Shown: piece by piece, positions 55,025-63,385 of the stretch
Layout of the letters: each line of letters opens with the position of its first letter
Position numbering within the stretch: position 1 is the stretch's first letter
DNA from: Spirochaetales bacterium
GTDB lineage: Bacteria > Spirochaetota > Spirochaetia > DSM-2461
Assembly: GCA_016936555.1 (NCBI GenBank)
Contig: JAFGXR010000020.1
Location: 27,009 to 91,008, forward strand
DNA: 64,000 bases
Direction: 5' to 3'
Program-made: the position numbers and the translations under genes
Notes under the pieces: model-generated
Database searches by the model: none
Told to the model about the DNA's origin: nothing
Seen by the model: only the letters and a program-made list of their open reading frames with translations

Positions 55025-57112
55025 CTAGAACAGAGTGACGGAATCGGTTCCGAAAAACTCCCCGATTTTCATCAGCAGCTGCTCCGCTGTAAAAGGTTTT
55101 TGAATAAAGGCTCCGGATTTTTTATCTATTTTGTAGTCTTTGAGAATTTCATTGGAATAACCGGACATAAAAATAACTTTAAGATCCTTTTTTATATCCT
55201 TCAGATTCTCAAAGAGCTCCGTACCGTTCATATCAGGCATTATAATATCGCTTAAAAGGAGGTTGATCTGATTGTGCTTTTCCAGCATTTCCCGGGCATG
55301 GCCGGCATCGGAGGCAATGTAGATCTCCATTCCGTGATGGGAGAGCATATCGCCAATGGTATTTCTTATCTCTTCGGAATCTTCCACGATAAGAATTCTG
55401 CAGTTGCGTATCGTTACCTCCGGTCTCATCGGTTCTTCCGGTCCCTCGTCGGATTTTCCGCTCACAAGGGGCAGAACTATGATGAACTCGGTCCCTTTCC
55501 CCGGCTCGCTCCGGACGGTTATCCTTCCGTCATGCTGTTCGATAATGCCGTAGACCGTCGCCAGACCGAGCCCCGTCCCCATTTCTCCTTTTGTTGAAAA
55601 AAAGGGTTCAAAGATCTGTTTCACCGTGGAGGAGTCCATGCCGCAGCCGTTATCTCTGACAGAGAGTCTGGCATAGGAACGTTCGGGCAGGTACAGCAGG
55701 TCCCTCTCTCTGCGGTCTTCCGGGGACAGCCGGGATGAGACGATTGAGATCTCCCCTCCCGATCCTTCTATAGAGTCGCGGGCGTTGACGACGAGATTCA
55801 TAATTACCTGCTCGATCTGGCTGCTGTCGGCATATACGGGCAGTTCCTGTTCGCAGAGATCGAGAGTGAAGATCATATCCTCCGGGAGTGTGCGGAGAAG
55901 GAGATTGCTGAAGCCCTGTATTATTCTGTTCAGATCCCTCACTTTATAGGAGAGGTCCTGCTTCCGGCTGAAGGCCAGGAGCTGCTGAATGATCTCCCGG
56001 GCGCTGATCCCCGCTTTCAGGATCATCCCGGCTCTCTGGCGGTTCTTTTCATCTTCCAGGGTCTGGGCCAGCAGATCACCGTAGGCCAGAATGGGGGTCA
56101 GCATATTGTTCAGGTCATGAGCTACACCCCCGGCAAGGCGTCCTATGGATTCCATTTTTGAAACCTGGATCTGATGTTCCTCCAGTCTCTTCTTCTCGGT
56201 TATATCTCTGATGAAAACGTATTGGTCTCCCTTTTCCCGGCTCAGGTGGGTGTTGATTTCCACTTCGACCAGGGAACCGTCTTTTCTTCTGTGTTGCGTT
56301 TCAAAGCGGTCCTGTCCGCTTGTTTTCACAAGCTGCACGTGCGATTTCATTTCGGCTTCACTTTCCCTGGCTTCGACAATACCGATAGAGCGGCCGAGCA
56401 GCTCCTCTCTTGAATACCCGGTAAGCCTGCAGTAGGCATCGTTTATATAGAGAAACTCGCTGTCGCCGCTGATGATCCAGAATCCGTCGAAGGAAGCGTT
56501 AATGGTATTTCTGAATTTCTCCTGTTCCTTTATCTTTTCCTGAATTTCCATTTCCAGCTCTTTGCTTTTCCGGGTGAGCGTCTCATAAGCCTGAAGCATA
56601 AGGTTGGCGGAGTTGATTTCATTCTTCAGGGCGAGTTTGAAAAACCGGATGATGCTGCTCATTTCATCGGCTACGGTTTTCTCGAAATATCCAGCAATCC
56701 CTTCCAGAACCACAACAGCGAAAACCTGTTCGTTCAGGGCCAGAGGCTGGATGTAGTTGCAGAGAACTTCCGGATCCTTTTCATCCCTATCGGATTTGTA
56801 ATTCGATGGCTCTCCTGTATAGATAGCTTTCAGAACCTCATCATCTTCTATTTTGTCAATCTCGACAGAAGGGGTCGTCAAGTCACAGAAGTACCATCTC
56901 GCCCCCATTTCATAATAGATCTGAACATTGGAACCGCCGAGAACTTCCATAATCGAGTCCACAGCGACTTTCACCAGCTCTTCAACCCCCGAAGCCGCCG
57001 CCATGGCGGTAATAATCTCAGACTCCATCTGATACCGGGCTTTCAGACTGGCCAGTTTTCTGTTCCGGGCTTCGAGGTTCTTTATTTTCTTTTCAAGATC
57101 CTGCTGTTTCAT
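55025..57112 (-). CDS. GAF-PAS hybrid histidine kinase with receiver
   Basis: A 695-residue soluble hybrid kinase. After a coiled coil there is a GAF domain (about 30-165) and a long helix, a PAS domain (205-315, INASFDGFWIISGDSEFLY), the H box GGVAHDLNNMLTPILAYGDL near 335, and an ATPase with VMNLVVNARDSIEG, VRDNGCGMDSSTV and MGTGLGLATVYG. The receiver (575-690) has ILIVEDSEEI, the acceptor Asp in LLSDIIMPDMNG and Lys in IQKPF. Its start overlaps the stop of the DUF1638-like gene by 4 bp, which makes it the last member of the corrinoid cluster. Confidence 0.93.
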   Translation of the reverse strand: MKQQDLEKKIKNLEARNRKLASLKARYQMESEIITAMAAASGVEELVKVAVDSIMEVLGGSNVQIYYEMGARWYFCDLTTPSVEIDKIEDDEVLKAIYTGEPSNYKSDRDEKDPEVLCNYIQPLALNEQVFAVVVLEGIAGYFEKTVADEMSSIIRFFKLALKNEINSANLMLQAYETLTRKSKELEMEIQEKIKEQEKFRNTINASFDGFWIISGDSEFLYINDAYCRLTGYSREELLGRSIGIVEARESEAEMKSHVQLVKTSGQDRFETQHRRKDGSLVEVEINTHLSREKGDQYVFIRDITEKKRLEEHQIQVSKMESIGRLAGGVAHDLNNMLTPILAYGDLLAQTLEDEKNRQRAGMILKAGISAREIIQQLLAFSRKQDLSYKVRDLNRIIQGFSNLLLRTLPEDMIFTLDLCEQELPVYADSSQIEQVIMNLVVNARDSIEGSGGEISIVSSRLSPEDRRERDLLYLPERSYARLSVRDNGCGMDSSTVKQIFEPFFSTKGEMGTGLGLATVYGIIEQHDGRITVRSEPGKGTEFIIVLPLVSGKSDEGPEEPMRPEVTIRNCRILIVEDSEEIRNTIGDMLSHHGMEIYIASDAGHAREMLEKHNQINLLLSDIIMPDMNGTELFENLKDIKKDLKVIFMSGYSNEILKDYKIDKKSGAFIQKPFTAEQLLMKIGEFFGTDSVTLF

Positions 57113-57684
57113 ATATCCGGTTTTCCCGCGGAATCTGCGGTTTCTCTGAGAACCCGTTCCAGATTGGCCAGATCCGTTTGCATCCAGTGCAGCGGCAATT
57201 CCATGTCCCGGCTTATTTTTTCCGCCTGTGCTTTAAAGTCTCCGCTGCACGGTGTCCTCAAGGCCAGGAAGTACTTATGGGAGTCCCTGAATAATTCGCG
57301 CCATATGGATTTATTATGGCCCAGGGCCGACAGCATGACCTCATCCCAGCGAAGGACCCAGTCCTCCATCAGAAAAAAAGCGCCCTTTTCCAGCTCTTTG
57401 TTAAACCTCTGTGCACCCAGCAGAAGCTCGACACAATTCTGCCCCTCCGTTCTGACAGCGCCGTGGCCGGTGCAGATCTCATCCATGAGAGGATGGCAGT
57501 TTCCGTATACAAGCAGGGCAGGGGGGGCTTCGATTTTTCCAAGAGTTTTGTTCAGGGCTTTTTCCAGAACGTCGAAATCGACGTGGAGAGAGGAGCTGAT
57601 ATACCGCTCTCTGACCGGCCAGTTATTTTTACGGACAAGAAACTGAATCTCCTTCTTTAATATTCCGCAGCTGATAATTTCCAT
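57109..57684 (-). CDS. DUF1638-like protein of the corrinoid cluster
   Basis: A 191-residue protein. It starts MEIISCGILKKEIQFLVRKN, and has YISSSLHVDFDVLEKALNKT, PALLVYGNCHPLMDEICTGH with paired Cys and His residues, and FFLMEDWVLRWDEVM. This matches the DUF1638 pattern, a family usually next to corrinoid methyltransferase genes. The Cys/His pairs may bind metal, but no activity is known. It overlaps the methyltransferase-like gene by one base and the kinase gene by four, so all are co-translated. Confidence 0.75.
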   Translation of the reverse strand: MEIISCGILKKEIQFLVRKNNWPVRERYISSSLHVDFDVLEKALNKTLGKIEAPPALLVYGNCHPLMDEICTGHGAVRTEGQNCVELLLGAQRFNKELEKGAFFLMEDWVLRWDEVMLSALGHNKSIWRELFRDSHKYFLALRTPCSGDFKAQAEKISRDMELPLHWMQTDLANLERVLRETADSAGKPDI

Positions 57685-58709
57685 CAGTACCGGCCTTTTT
57701 CTTTGACCCGGTCTATCATGAGGCGGATGTTCTCTTCTCTGATGGCCAGGGGCATGACCAGGGTCCCGAAGGCGAAGCCGCCTCCCGGTTTTCCCGCCTC
57801 TACTATCCTGTCCACATCCTCCTGTATTTCCTTCTCCGACTGGGATATCAGCCTGATATCATTGAAAGTTCCCACAAGGATGCGTTTCCCGGCGATAATC
57901 GATTTGGCTTCGGCCACATCGTCATGGGGGTTTATGTATATGACGGGGAAATCCGTTGCCTCCATAAGAGGTTCGATCATCGGGTTGATCGGTCCGCCGC
58001 CGTTGAAGTAAACCATACCGCCGGAACCCGTTGCTTCCGTGTCCTTTTTTATCCATTTCAGCGCGTCGTTTCTGAATCTGTCGACGGTAATGAATTCAGC
58101 CGAGGCGAGGGGATTCATATAGACCACCATATCGGCGCCTTCATCGAAGAGAGCCTTTGTCTTGATCCGGCAGAATTCGGAACATTTCTCCAGCAGGGTA
58201 ACCGCCGCCCTGTCGGAGGAGAGGTAGAGAAGCTCCATCCATTTTTCCATGCCGATGAGAATGGCCGGCATGGAATAGGACGCCACAACCGCTCCCAGAA
58301 CGGGGTACTCGTCCCCTTTTTCCTCTTTGAGAATTTCAAGGGTTCTGGACACTTCCCTGTGGGCTTTTGTATCGAGAATATCTTCGGTAATTTTCAGGTT
58401 GTAGATATCGCTTTCGCTGCGGAGTATCAGGTCCCCCACATTGGGCGGCCCGTCGTCGGCGAAGGCCGTAAAGCGGGAACCGAGCATCTCGGCATCACCG
58501 GCCGTATGATGAAAAGCCCAGAGATTATCATGACCGTATTTTTCCGCCAGTTTTAACTGCCCCTCCGCCACGTATTCCCCCCGGCTGTAATACTCTTTTA
58601 TCGATAGGCCCATCTCCCGGGCTCCCTGCTCGAAGAGGTTGCAGATGACAGGAACCCGATCGGGCAGCTGTCCGGTCAACAGTGATCCGAATCGCTCTTT
58701 AGCTGTCAA
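57684..58709 (-). CDS. UroD/MtaA-like methyltransferase-family protein
   Basis: A 341-residue TIM-barrel protein of the uroporphyrinogen decarboxylase/methylcobamide methyltransferase family (LLTGQLPDRVPVICNLFEQG, EKYGHDNLWAFHH, GADMVVYMNPLASAEFITVD, GKRILVGTFNDIRLISQ). In MtaA and MtbA the zinc that activates the thiol is held by HxC plus a distal Cys; here the corresponding strand reads GMVYFNGGGPINP, so the HxC pair is absent. True UroD catalytic Asp and Arg motifs are also not seen. The corrinoid gene directly upstream points to methyl-group chemistry. The acceptor is unknown. Confidence 0.75.
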   Translation of the reverse strand: MTAKERFGSLLTGQLPDRVPVICNLFEQGAREMGLSIKEYYSRGEYVAEGQLKLAEKYGHDNLWAFHHTAGDAEMLGSRFTAFADDGPPNVGDLILRSESDIYNLKITEDILDTKAHREVSRTLEILKEEKGDEYPVLGAVVASYSMPAILIGMEKWMELLYLSSDRAAVTLLEKCSEFCRIKTKALFDEGADMVVYMNPLASAEFITVDRFRNDALKWIKKDTEATGSGGMVYFNGGGPINPMIEPLMEATDFPVIYINPHDDVAEAKSIIAGKRILVGTFNDIRLISQSEKEIQEDVDRIVEAGKPGGGFAFGTLVMPLAIREENIRLMIDRVKEKGRY

Positions 58710-59376
58710 GGCGGATCTCCTCCATAAGCTTATTAAGGGCTTCTACCGCATCGATGGCCGTCGGGGCCCAGGCGTCGGCGCCGGTTTCCAGGTAAAGGTT
58801 GCTGTCAAAAAGGTAAGGGGCTCCGCCGACGATGATTTTGATCTGCTTTTCCAGTCCTCTCTCTTCCAGAATCGCTTTAACTCCTTTTGCCCCGCCCGGT
58901 CCCCGGGAGGTGTGAACCATCATCGATGATATGCCGATGACCGAAGCTTTATGCTCCAGAGCGGCGCTGACGAATTTCTCCGGAGGGACATTGATGCCGA
59001 TATCGACGACTTTATACATATTGGAATTGAGTATGGAACCGACTATCTTCTTGCCCAGGCCGTGAAAATCGCCGAGGGCTGTTCCCAGAACCACTGTTCC
59101 CCTGGACAGATCCGAACCGGGCAGGAGAGGAATGAGCCGGTCGGTGATTTCCGACGATACTTTGGAACAGACATAGTGCTGGGCCAGAGTTGTGTTGTTG
59201 CTTTTCACCAGTTCCCCTTCCATCCGCCTGATCGAGGGAATAATGACATCGAATATAATCCTCTGCGGGGTCAATCCCTCTACCAGCGCCGAATTGACGA
59301 CCGCCAGGGCTTCTTCCCTGTCCGTATCGAAAACAGCGTGGTAATAATCTTCCAGCACCTGTTCGAGGAGGTCCAT
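58699..59376 (-). CDS. Corrinoid (B12-binding) methyltransferase protein
   Basis: A 225-residue MtaC/MtbC-like corrinoid carrier. The N-terminal helical cap (1-90; ALVEGLTPQRIIFDVIIPSI) is followed by the B12-binding Rossmann domain with ALGDFHGLGKKIVGSIL, which is DxHxxG with His105 as lower cobalt ligand. VIGISSMM and IIVGGAP line the nucleotide-tail pocket. It would carry a methyl group on cobalt between a substrate methyltransferase and the UroD-like protein. No MtaB-type substrate methyltransferase is in the window. It starts four bases after the hybrid kinase stop codon and overlaps the next gene by 11 bp. Confidence 0.9.
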   Translation of the reverse strand: MDLLEQVLEDYYHAVFDTDREEALAVVNSALVEGLTPQRIIFDVIIPSIRRMEGELVKSNNTTLAQHYVCSKVSSEITDRLIPLLPGSDLSRGTVVLGTALGDFHGLGKKIVGSILNSNMYKVVDIGINVPPEKFVSAALEHKASVIGISSMMVHTSRGPGGAKGVKAILEERGLEKQIKIIVGGAPYLFDSNLYLETGADAWAPTAIDAVEALNKLMEEIRLDS

Positions 59377-59380
59377 TTTT

Positions 59381-62300
59381 TTACACCAGCTCCTTCAAAA
59401 CCTTTTCCAGATCGGTAGACCTGTAGGGCTTTCGCAAAACCCCCGCCAGTCCGTGCTCTTTCATCTGGTCGATATCTTCATTATCCGAAAATCCCGAAGC
59501 CACAATGACCCGTACATCGCTGTTTATCTCCTGAAGTTTGAAGAATGTCTCTTTGCCGTTCAGTTCGGGCATCATAAAATCGAGAATAATCAGATCTATA
59601 TTTTCTTTTTCCCGTTCATATATCTCAAGCGCTTCATATCCGTCTGCTGCGACAAGAGAATCGTAACCCATGGCCTCGAGCAGGTCCGGCAGAACAATCC
59701 GGTTCATGTTCTCATCATCGACTACGAGGATTTTCTTGGCGCTTCTCATATCGGTTTTTTCCGCCCGGGCCATATTGATATTGTCATTTTCCATTTCCAT
59801 ATCTCCTGTTATTTTAAAGGACAGGCGGAAAAGCGTTCCCTTAAGGGGTTCCGATTCCACTTCAACATAACCGTTGTGATGCAGCATGGTGCCGTATACG
59901 GCTGCCAATCCCAATCCGCTTCCCTTTCCCGGTTCCCTTGTCGTATAGAAGGGTTCGAATATCCTGTCTATATTTTCAGCGGCGATTCCGCAGCCATTAT
60001 CTTCAATCTCCAGAGAACAGTAGGTCCCCCTCTCCACCATGTAGGAATTGATTTCCCGCGGGTGCTCAATTGTCGTATTTCCTGTCCGGATTTTCAGTTC
60101 ACCCCCCCCGGGCATAGCCTGTACGGCATTGTTGCAAATGTTCATAATGCATTCATGGATCTCCGATGAATTTCCGGAAATGAGAAAATGGCGGGCGGAA
60201 AGGTCTATGGAGAGGGAGATCTTCTCCTTGAGGGATTCCTTGAGAACCTCGGCTGTTTCGGCGATAATGAAGTGAAGATTCAGTTTTTCGAAGAGCATAT
60301 CCTCTTTATGACTGAATGATTTCAGCTTGTCCGACAATCCTATGGCTCTCTCGGCCGCCTGGGTTATGATATTGAGGTAGGAATCGAATTTCCCGTCATC
60401 TTTCCCGCGGTTATTCTTTAACAGATAGGCTGAATTGAGAATGCCGTTGAGCATATTGTTGTAGTCGTGGGCGATACCGCCGGCCAGCTCTCCGATAATA
60501 TCGAGCTGGCTCTTATGGCGAAGCTGCTTTTCAAGCTGTTTCTTTTCGCTTTCCGATTCCATCAGATCGGTTATATCCTCCTTGGAGGCTATAAAAGTTT
60601 CTATTTCGCCGCCCTGGCCCTGTACGGGGGAAATAATAACCTGCTCCCAGTATAACTCCCCGTTTTTTTTCCTGTTCTGAAGCCTTCCGGTCCAGTCCCT
60701 GTTGTCCTTGATCGTATCCCAGAGATCTTTATAGACCCGGTTATCCATAAGGCCGCTTTTGAAAATCCGGGTATTTTCCCCCAGAAGTTCAGCGGAACTG
60801 TATCCGGATAGTTCACAGGTCTTCTTATTTGTGAAGAGGATATTTCCGTCAAAATCGGTAATGATTATGGATAAAGGACTCTGGTCTATGGCCTTTTCCA
60901 GATTTACCATATGGCTGTTTTCGCTCTCCGGTACGCCTTTCCTTTTAATCCGCACGTCCGTGCCCTTTCCCGGGGATTTGACAGATGAGATTCCCACGAT
61001 CAGATCCCGTCCCGCCTCTCTCTCCCTGTAGACCGAAAGTTCCGTATGAGCCAGGTGTATCTTTCCCCGGCTGTCCCTGAAGCGGTGTGTTATCGATCTT
61101 TCAAGCTCTTTGATATTTATCCGGCCGTAATGGTTCAAAGGAATAAAGGAAAAGTAATCGGACCAGGGACCTCTATGAATGCTCTCTCCTTCTATTCTCT
61201 CTTTTGCGGTTTCGAAAAAAGAACAGAAAGAGTCGCTGGCTCTGGATATCTCTCCTTTCATGTTGACAAGCCACAAAAAAAAGTCCAGTTGCTGCAGCAC
61301 TGCTCCAAGCTGCAAGTCCTTCCCGGAAATTCTTTCCATTTTCAGCTTTTTAAGACGTCTGAAATGGAGCCAGCCCAGTAAAGACGACAACAGAAGCAGG
61401 AGGAGGAGGAAGACTATATTTCCGGCGGAAAGAGCGAACTGTTTATCGTCGATTCCCAGCCATTTCGAGTAGATCCTCCTGTATTCTCCGTTGGCTTTCA
61501 GAAGCGTAAGCCCTTCCTTGAAAGGGTTGAGATAGTTGCTGTTTCGTTCCAGAGCCCCGTAGTTATACTGGGGGCTGATAAAGGAGAAATGACCTGTTTC
61601 AAGGTTTTCGATATTGAGTTTCTTTATCCACCAGGAGGCGGGGCTCCGGGCGGCGATCGCACAGTCGGCCTCTCCGCTGGCCAGTTTTATCAGTAGAGAG
61701 GAAAACTGATCAACCAATATAAGCTGGTTCTGATACCCCTTCTCGAGCAGAAGCTCGTGGGTAATGTCATTTTTCATGACCAGAATCTTCTTGCCCTCAA
61801 GCTCCTCGAAGCTGTTGACGGGCTTATCGCCGGATCTGGTTATGGCCACGTGGTTGACTGAAGAGTGGGCCTGTGAGAAGGCCATGGTCAGATCCCGCTC
61901 CGGCGAATAGAAGAGCCCCTGAACCATGTCGATCTCGCCTGACTTCAGGCGTTCAAAGGTTCCGGTCCAGGGAGCCAGAATGATTTCCACATCCAGATCC
62001 ATATATCTGGCAATGGTCATTGTCAGATCGACATTGAAGCCCGCCGGACGGCCGTGCTCATCGAGATATTCGTAAGGAGGGTAATCGCTGTCTCCTCCTA
62101 TCCGGATTTTTTTCTGGGTGCTGCGGTAGGACCCGAGCGGGGAAAACCACTCCAGCTGGAGCCTGTCGAAAGTCCCGTCGGCGATGACCAGGGAAAGACT
62201 CTCGTTCAGAACGGCAAGCAGCGCCTTGTTGCCCTCTTGAACGGCAAGACAGAATCTCTGGGTGAACCCCTCAAGATCGGTCAGCGCCGGACGGATGGTT

Positions 62301-62881
62301 TCAATTTTCAGCTCTTTCAGGATCTCCAGGCCCATAAGGCGCTGGGCCGCGACGGCATCGACCTTCTTTTCCGACAGGAGAGTCATAGCCTCTTCGTAGG
62401 TCTCGGTCCGGACAATGTCTTTTTCATCCATTCTGACGCTGACATACTCATCGGCGTTATCGCCTTTCATAACGGCGATCTTCATCCCCTTCAGGTCTTC
62501 AAGATCGGCCAGGAGAGGGGCATCCTCGAGAAAAAAAAGCGTTCCTTTCAGTTCCAGATAGGGGAACGTAAAATCGAAATAGGAATCCCGTTCCGGTGTT
62601 CTTCCCACAAGGGGCAGCAGATCGATAGAGCCTTCTTCGAGAAAGCCTTTGATATTGGACCAAGAATCGATTTTTATCCTGTAGGGAATCGCAGCTTTTT
62701 CCAGAACGTTTTGTGCCAGATCAATGGCAAAACCTGTCAGTTTATTCTGTTCGTCGAGATAGGAAAAGGGTGGATAGCCCGTTTCCGCTCCCATTATCAG
62801 GGGGGACGTCTGACCGGGCAGCAGCGCGACCGCAATGAATGCCATAAAGAACAAAAAGGATGAAAAAAACTTTTCTCTCAT
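59381..62881 (-). CDS. Hybrid kinase with two solute-binding sensor domains
   Basis: An 1166-residue membrane kinase. A signal segment (about 5-25) precedes two tandem SBP_bac_3 (amino-acid-binding type) domains (about 25-245 and 255-480), similar to BvgS/EvgS sensors. One membrane helix (about 487-507) follows. The cytoplasmic part has a PAS-like region, a PAS (about 665-780), an H box GGIAHDYNNMLNGILNSAYL, an ATPase with GRPxG-type GCGIAAENID and GKGSGLGLAAVYG, and a C-terminal receiver (about 1050-1166) with LVVDDEN and ILDFMMPELNG. It lies four bases upstream of the corrinoid gene, so its ligand may be the methylated substrate or a related compound. Confidence 0.92.
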   Translation of the reverse strand: MREKFFSSFLFFMAFIAVALLPGQTSPLIMGAETGYPPFSYLDEQNKLTGFAIDLAQNVLEKAAIPYRIKIDSWSNIKGFLEEGSIDLLPLVGRTPERDSYFDFTFPYLELKGTLFFLEDAPLLADLEDLKGMKIAVMKGDNADEYVSVRMDEKDIVRTETYEEAMTLLSEKKVDAVAAQRLMGLEILKELKIETIRPALTDLEGFTQRFCLAVQEGNKALLAVLNESLSLVIADGTFDRLQLEWFSPLGSYRSTQKKIRIGGDSDYPPYEYLDEHGRPAGFNVDLTMTIARYMDLDVEIILAPWTGTFERLKSGEIDMVQGLFYSPERDLTMAFSQAHSSVNHVAITRSGDKPVNSFEELEGKKILVMKNDITHELLLEKGYQNQLILVDQFSSLLIKLASGEADCAIAARSPASWWIKKLNIENLETGHFSFISPQYNYGALERNSNYLNPFKEGLTLLKANGEYRRIYSKWLGIDDKQFALSAGNIVFLLLLLLLSSLLGWLHFRRLKKLKMERISGKDLQLGAVLQQLDFFLWLVNMKGEISRASDSFCSFFETAKERIEGESIHRGPWSDYFSFIPLNHYGRINIKELERSITHRFRDSRGKIHLAHTELSVYREREAGRDLIVGISSVKSPGKGTDVRIKRKGVPESENSHMVNLEKAIDQSPLSIIITDFDGNILFTNKKTCELSGYSSAELLGENTRIFKSGLMDNRVYKDLWDTIKDNRDWTGRLQNRKKNGELYWEQVIISPVQGQGGEIETFIASKEDITDLMESESEKKQLEKQLRHKSQLDIIGELAGGIAHDYNNMLNGILNSAYLLKNNRGKDDGKFDSYLNIITQAAERAIGLSDKLKSFSHKEDMLFEKLNLHFIIAETAEVLKESLKEKISLSIDLSARHFLISGNSSEIHECIMNICNNAVQAMPGGGELKIRTGNTTIEHPREINSYMVERGTYCSLEIEDNGCGIAAENIDRIFEPFYTTREPGKGSGLGLAAVYGTMLHHNGYVEVESEPLKGTLFRLSFKITGDMEMENDNINMARAEKTDMRSAKKILVVDDENMNRIVLPDLLEAMGYDSLVAADGYEALEIYEREKENIDLIILDFMMPELNGKETFFKLQEINSDVRVIVASGFSDNEDIDQMKEHGLAGVLRKPYRSTDLEKVLKELV

Positions 62882-62917
62882 AGTTCTATTGTAGAATTCC
62901 CGACCTGAGGAATCAAA

Positions 62918-63340
62918 TTATGATGAAATAAACCGGGCGATTTTAACATCTTCCACAAGGGTGTGGTATTTAAACCAGTTGACCAGAAATTCCACAATCG
63001 ATTCTATGTCTATTTCCTTCAGCTGGAACCGGGTGACCTGGTCGGAGAGCTTTCCCACCAGTTGAAGATGCAGTTCCCTGTGTTTCTGCAGCCCGGGAAA
63101 CTGTATTTTTTTCATATAGATTTCTTCGCTGAAGAAGTGAAATCTCGCGTAGAGAATCAACTCGTCAATATAGAGCTGGATAAATTCGGAACCGGGGTCC
63201 CTGACCCCTTCCGCTTCGATTTCCCTGATCAGGTCGAGAAAAAAGCGGTGCTCCCTGTCTATGGCATCGATTCCTATTTCGAGGCTTTCGTTCCATTCGG
63301 GGATTTTCTGATTGTAGTTATAAATCGTTTTCTGTCCCAT
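62918..63340 (-). CDS. Bacteriohemerythrin
   Basis: A 140-residue four-helix protein with a di-iron oxygen-binding site. Ligands in order are His31 (REHRFF), His68 and Glu72 (HFFSEE), His87 and His91 (KHRELH), His126 and Asp131 (HTLVED), the full seven-ligand pattern. Bacteriohemerythrins carry, store or sense oxygen, useful for an organism with an oxygen-sensitive nitrogenase and corrinoid enzymes. It is 36 bp upstream of the hybrid kinase gene and may be co-transcribed with it. Confidence 0.93.
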   Translation of the reverse strand: MGQKTIYNYNQKIPEWNESLEIGIDAIDREHRFFLDLIREIEAEGVRDPGSEFIQLYIDELILYARFHFFSEEIYMKKIQFPGLQKHRELHLQLVGKLSDQVTRFQLKEIDIESIVEFLVNWFKYHTLVEDVKIARFISS

Positions 63341-63385
63341 TTCTCTTATATTCTAGAATATAACCATAGGGAATGCAAAATAAGA

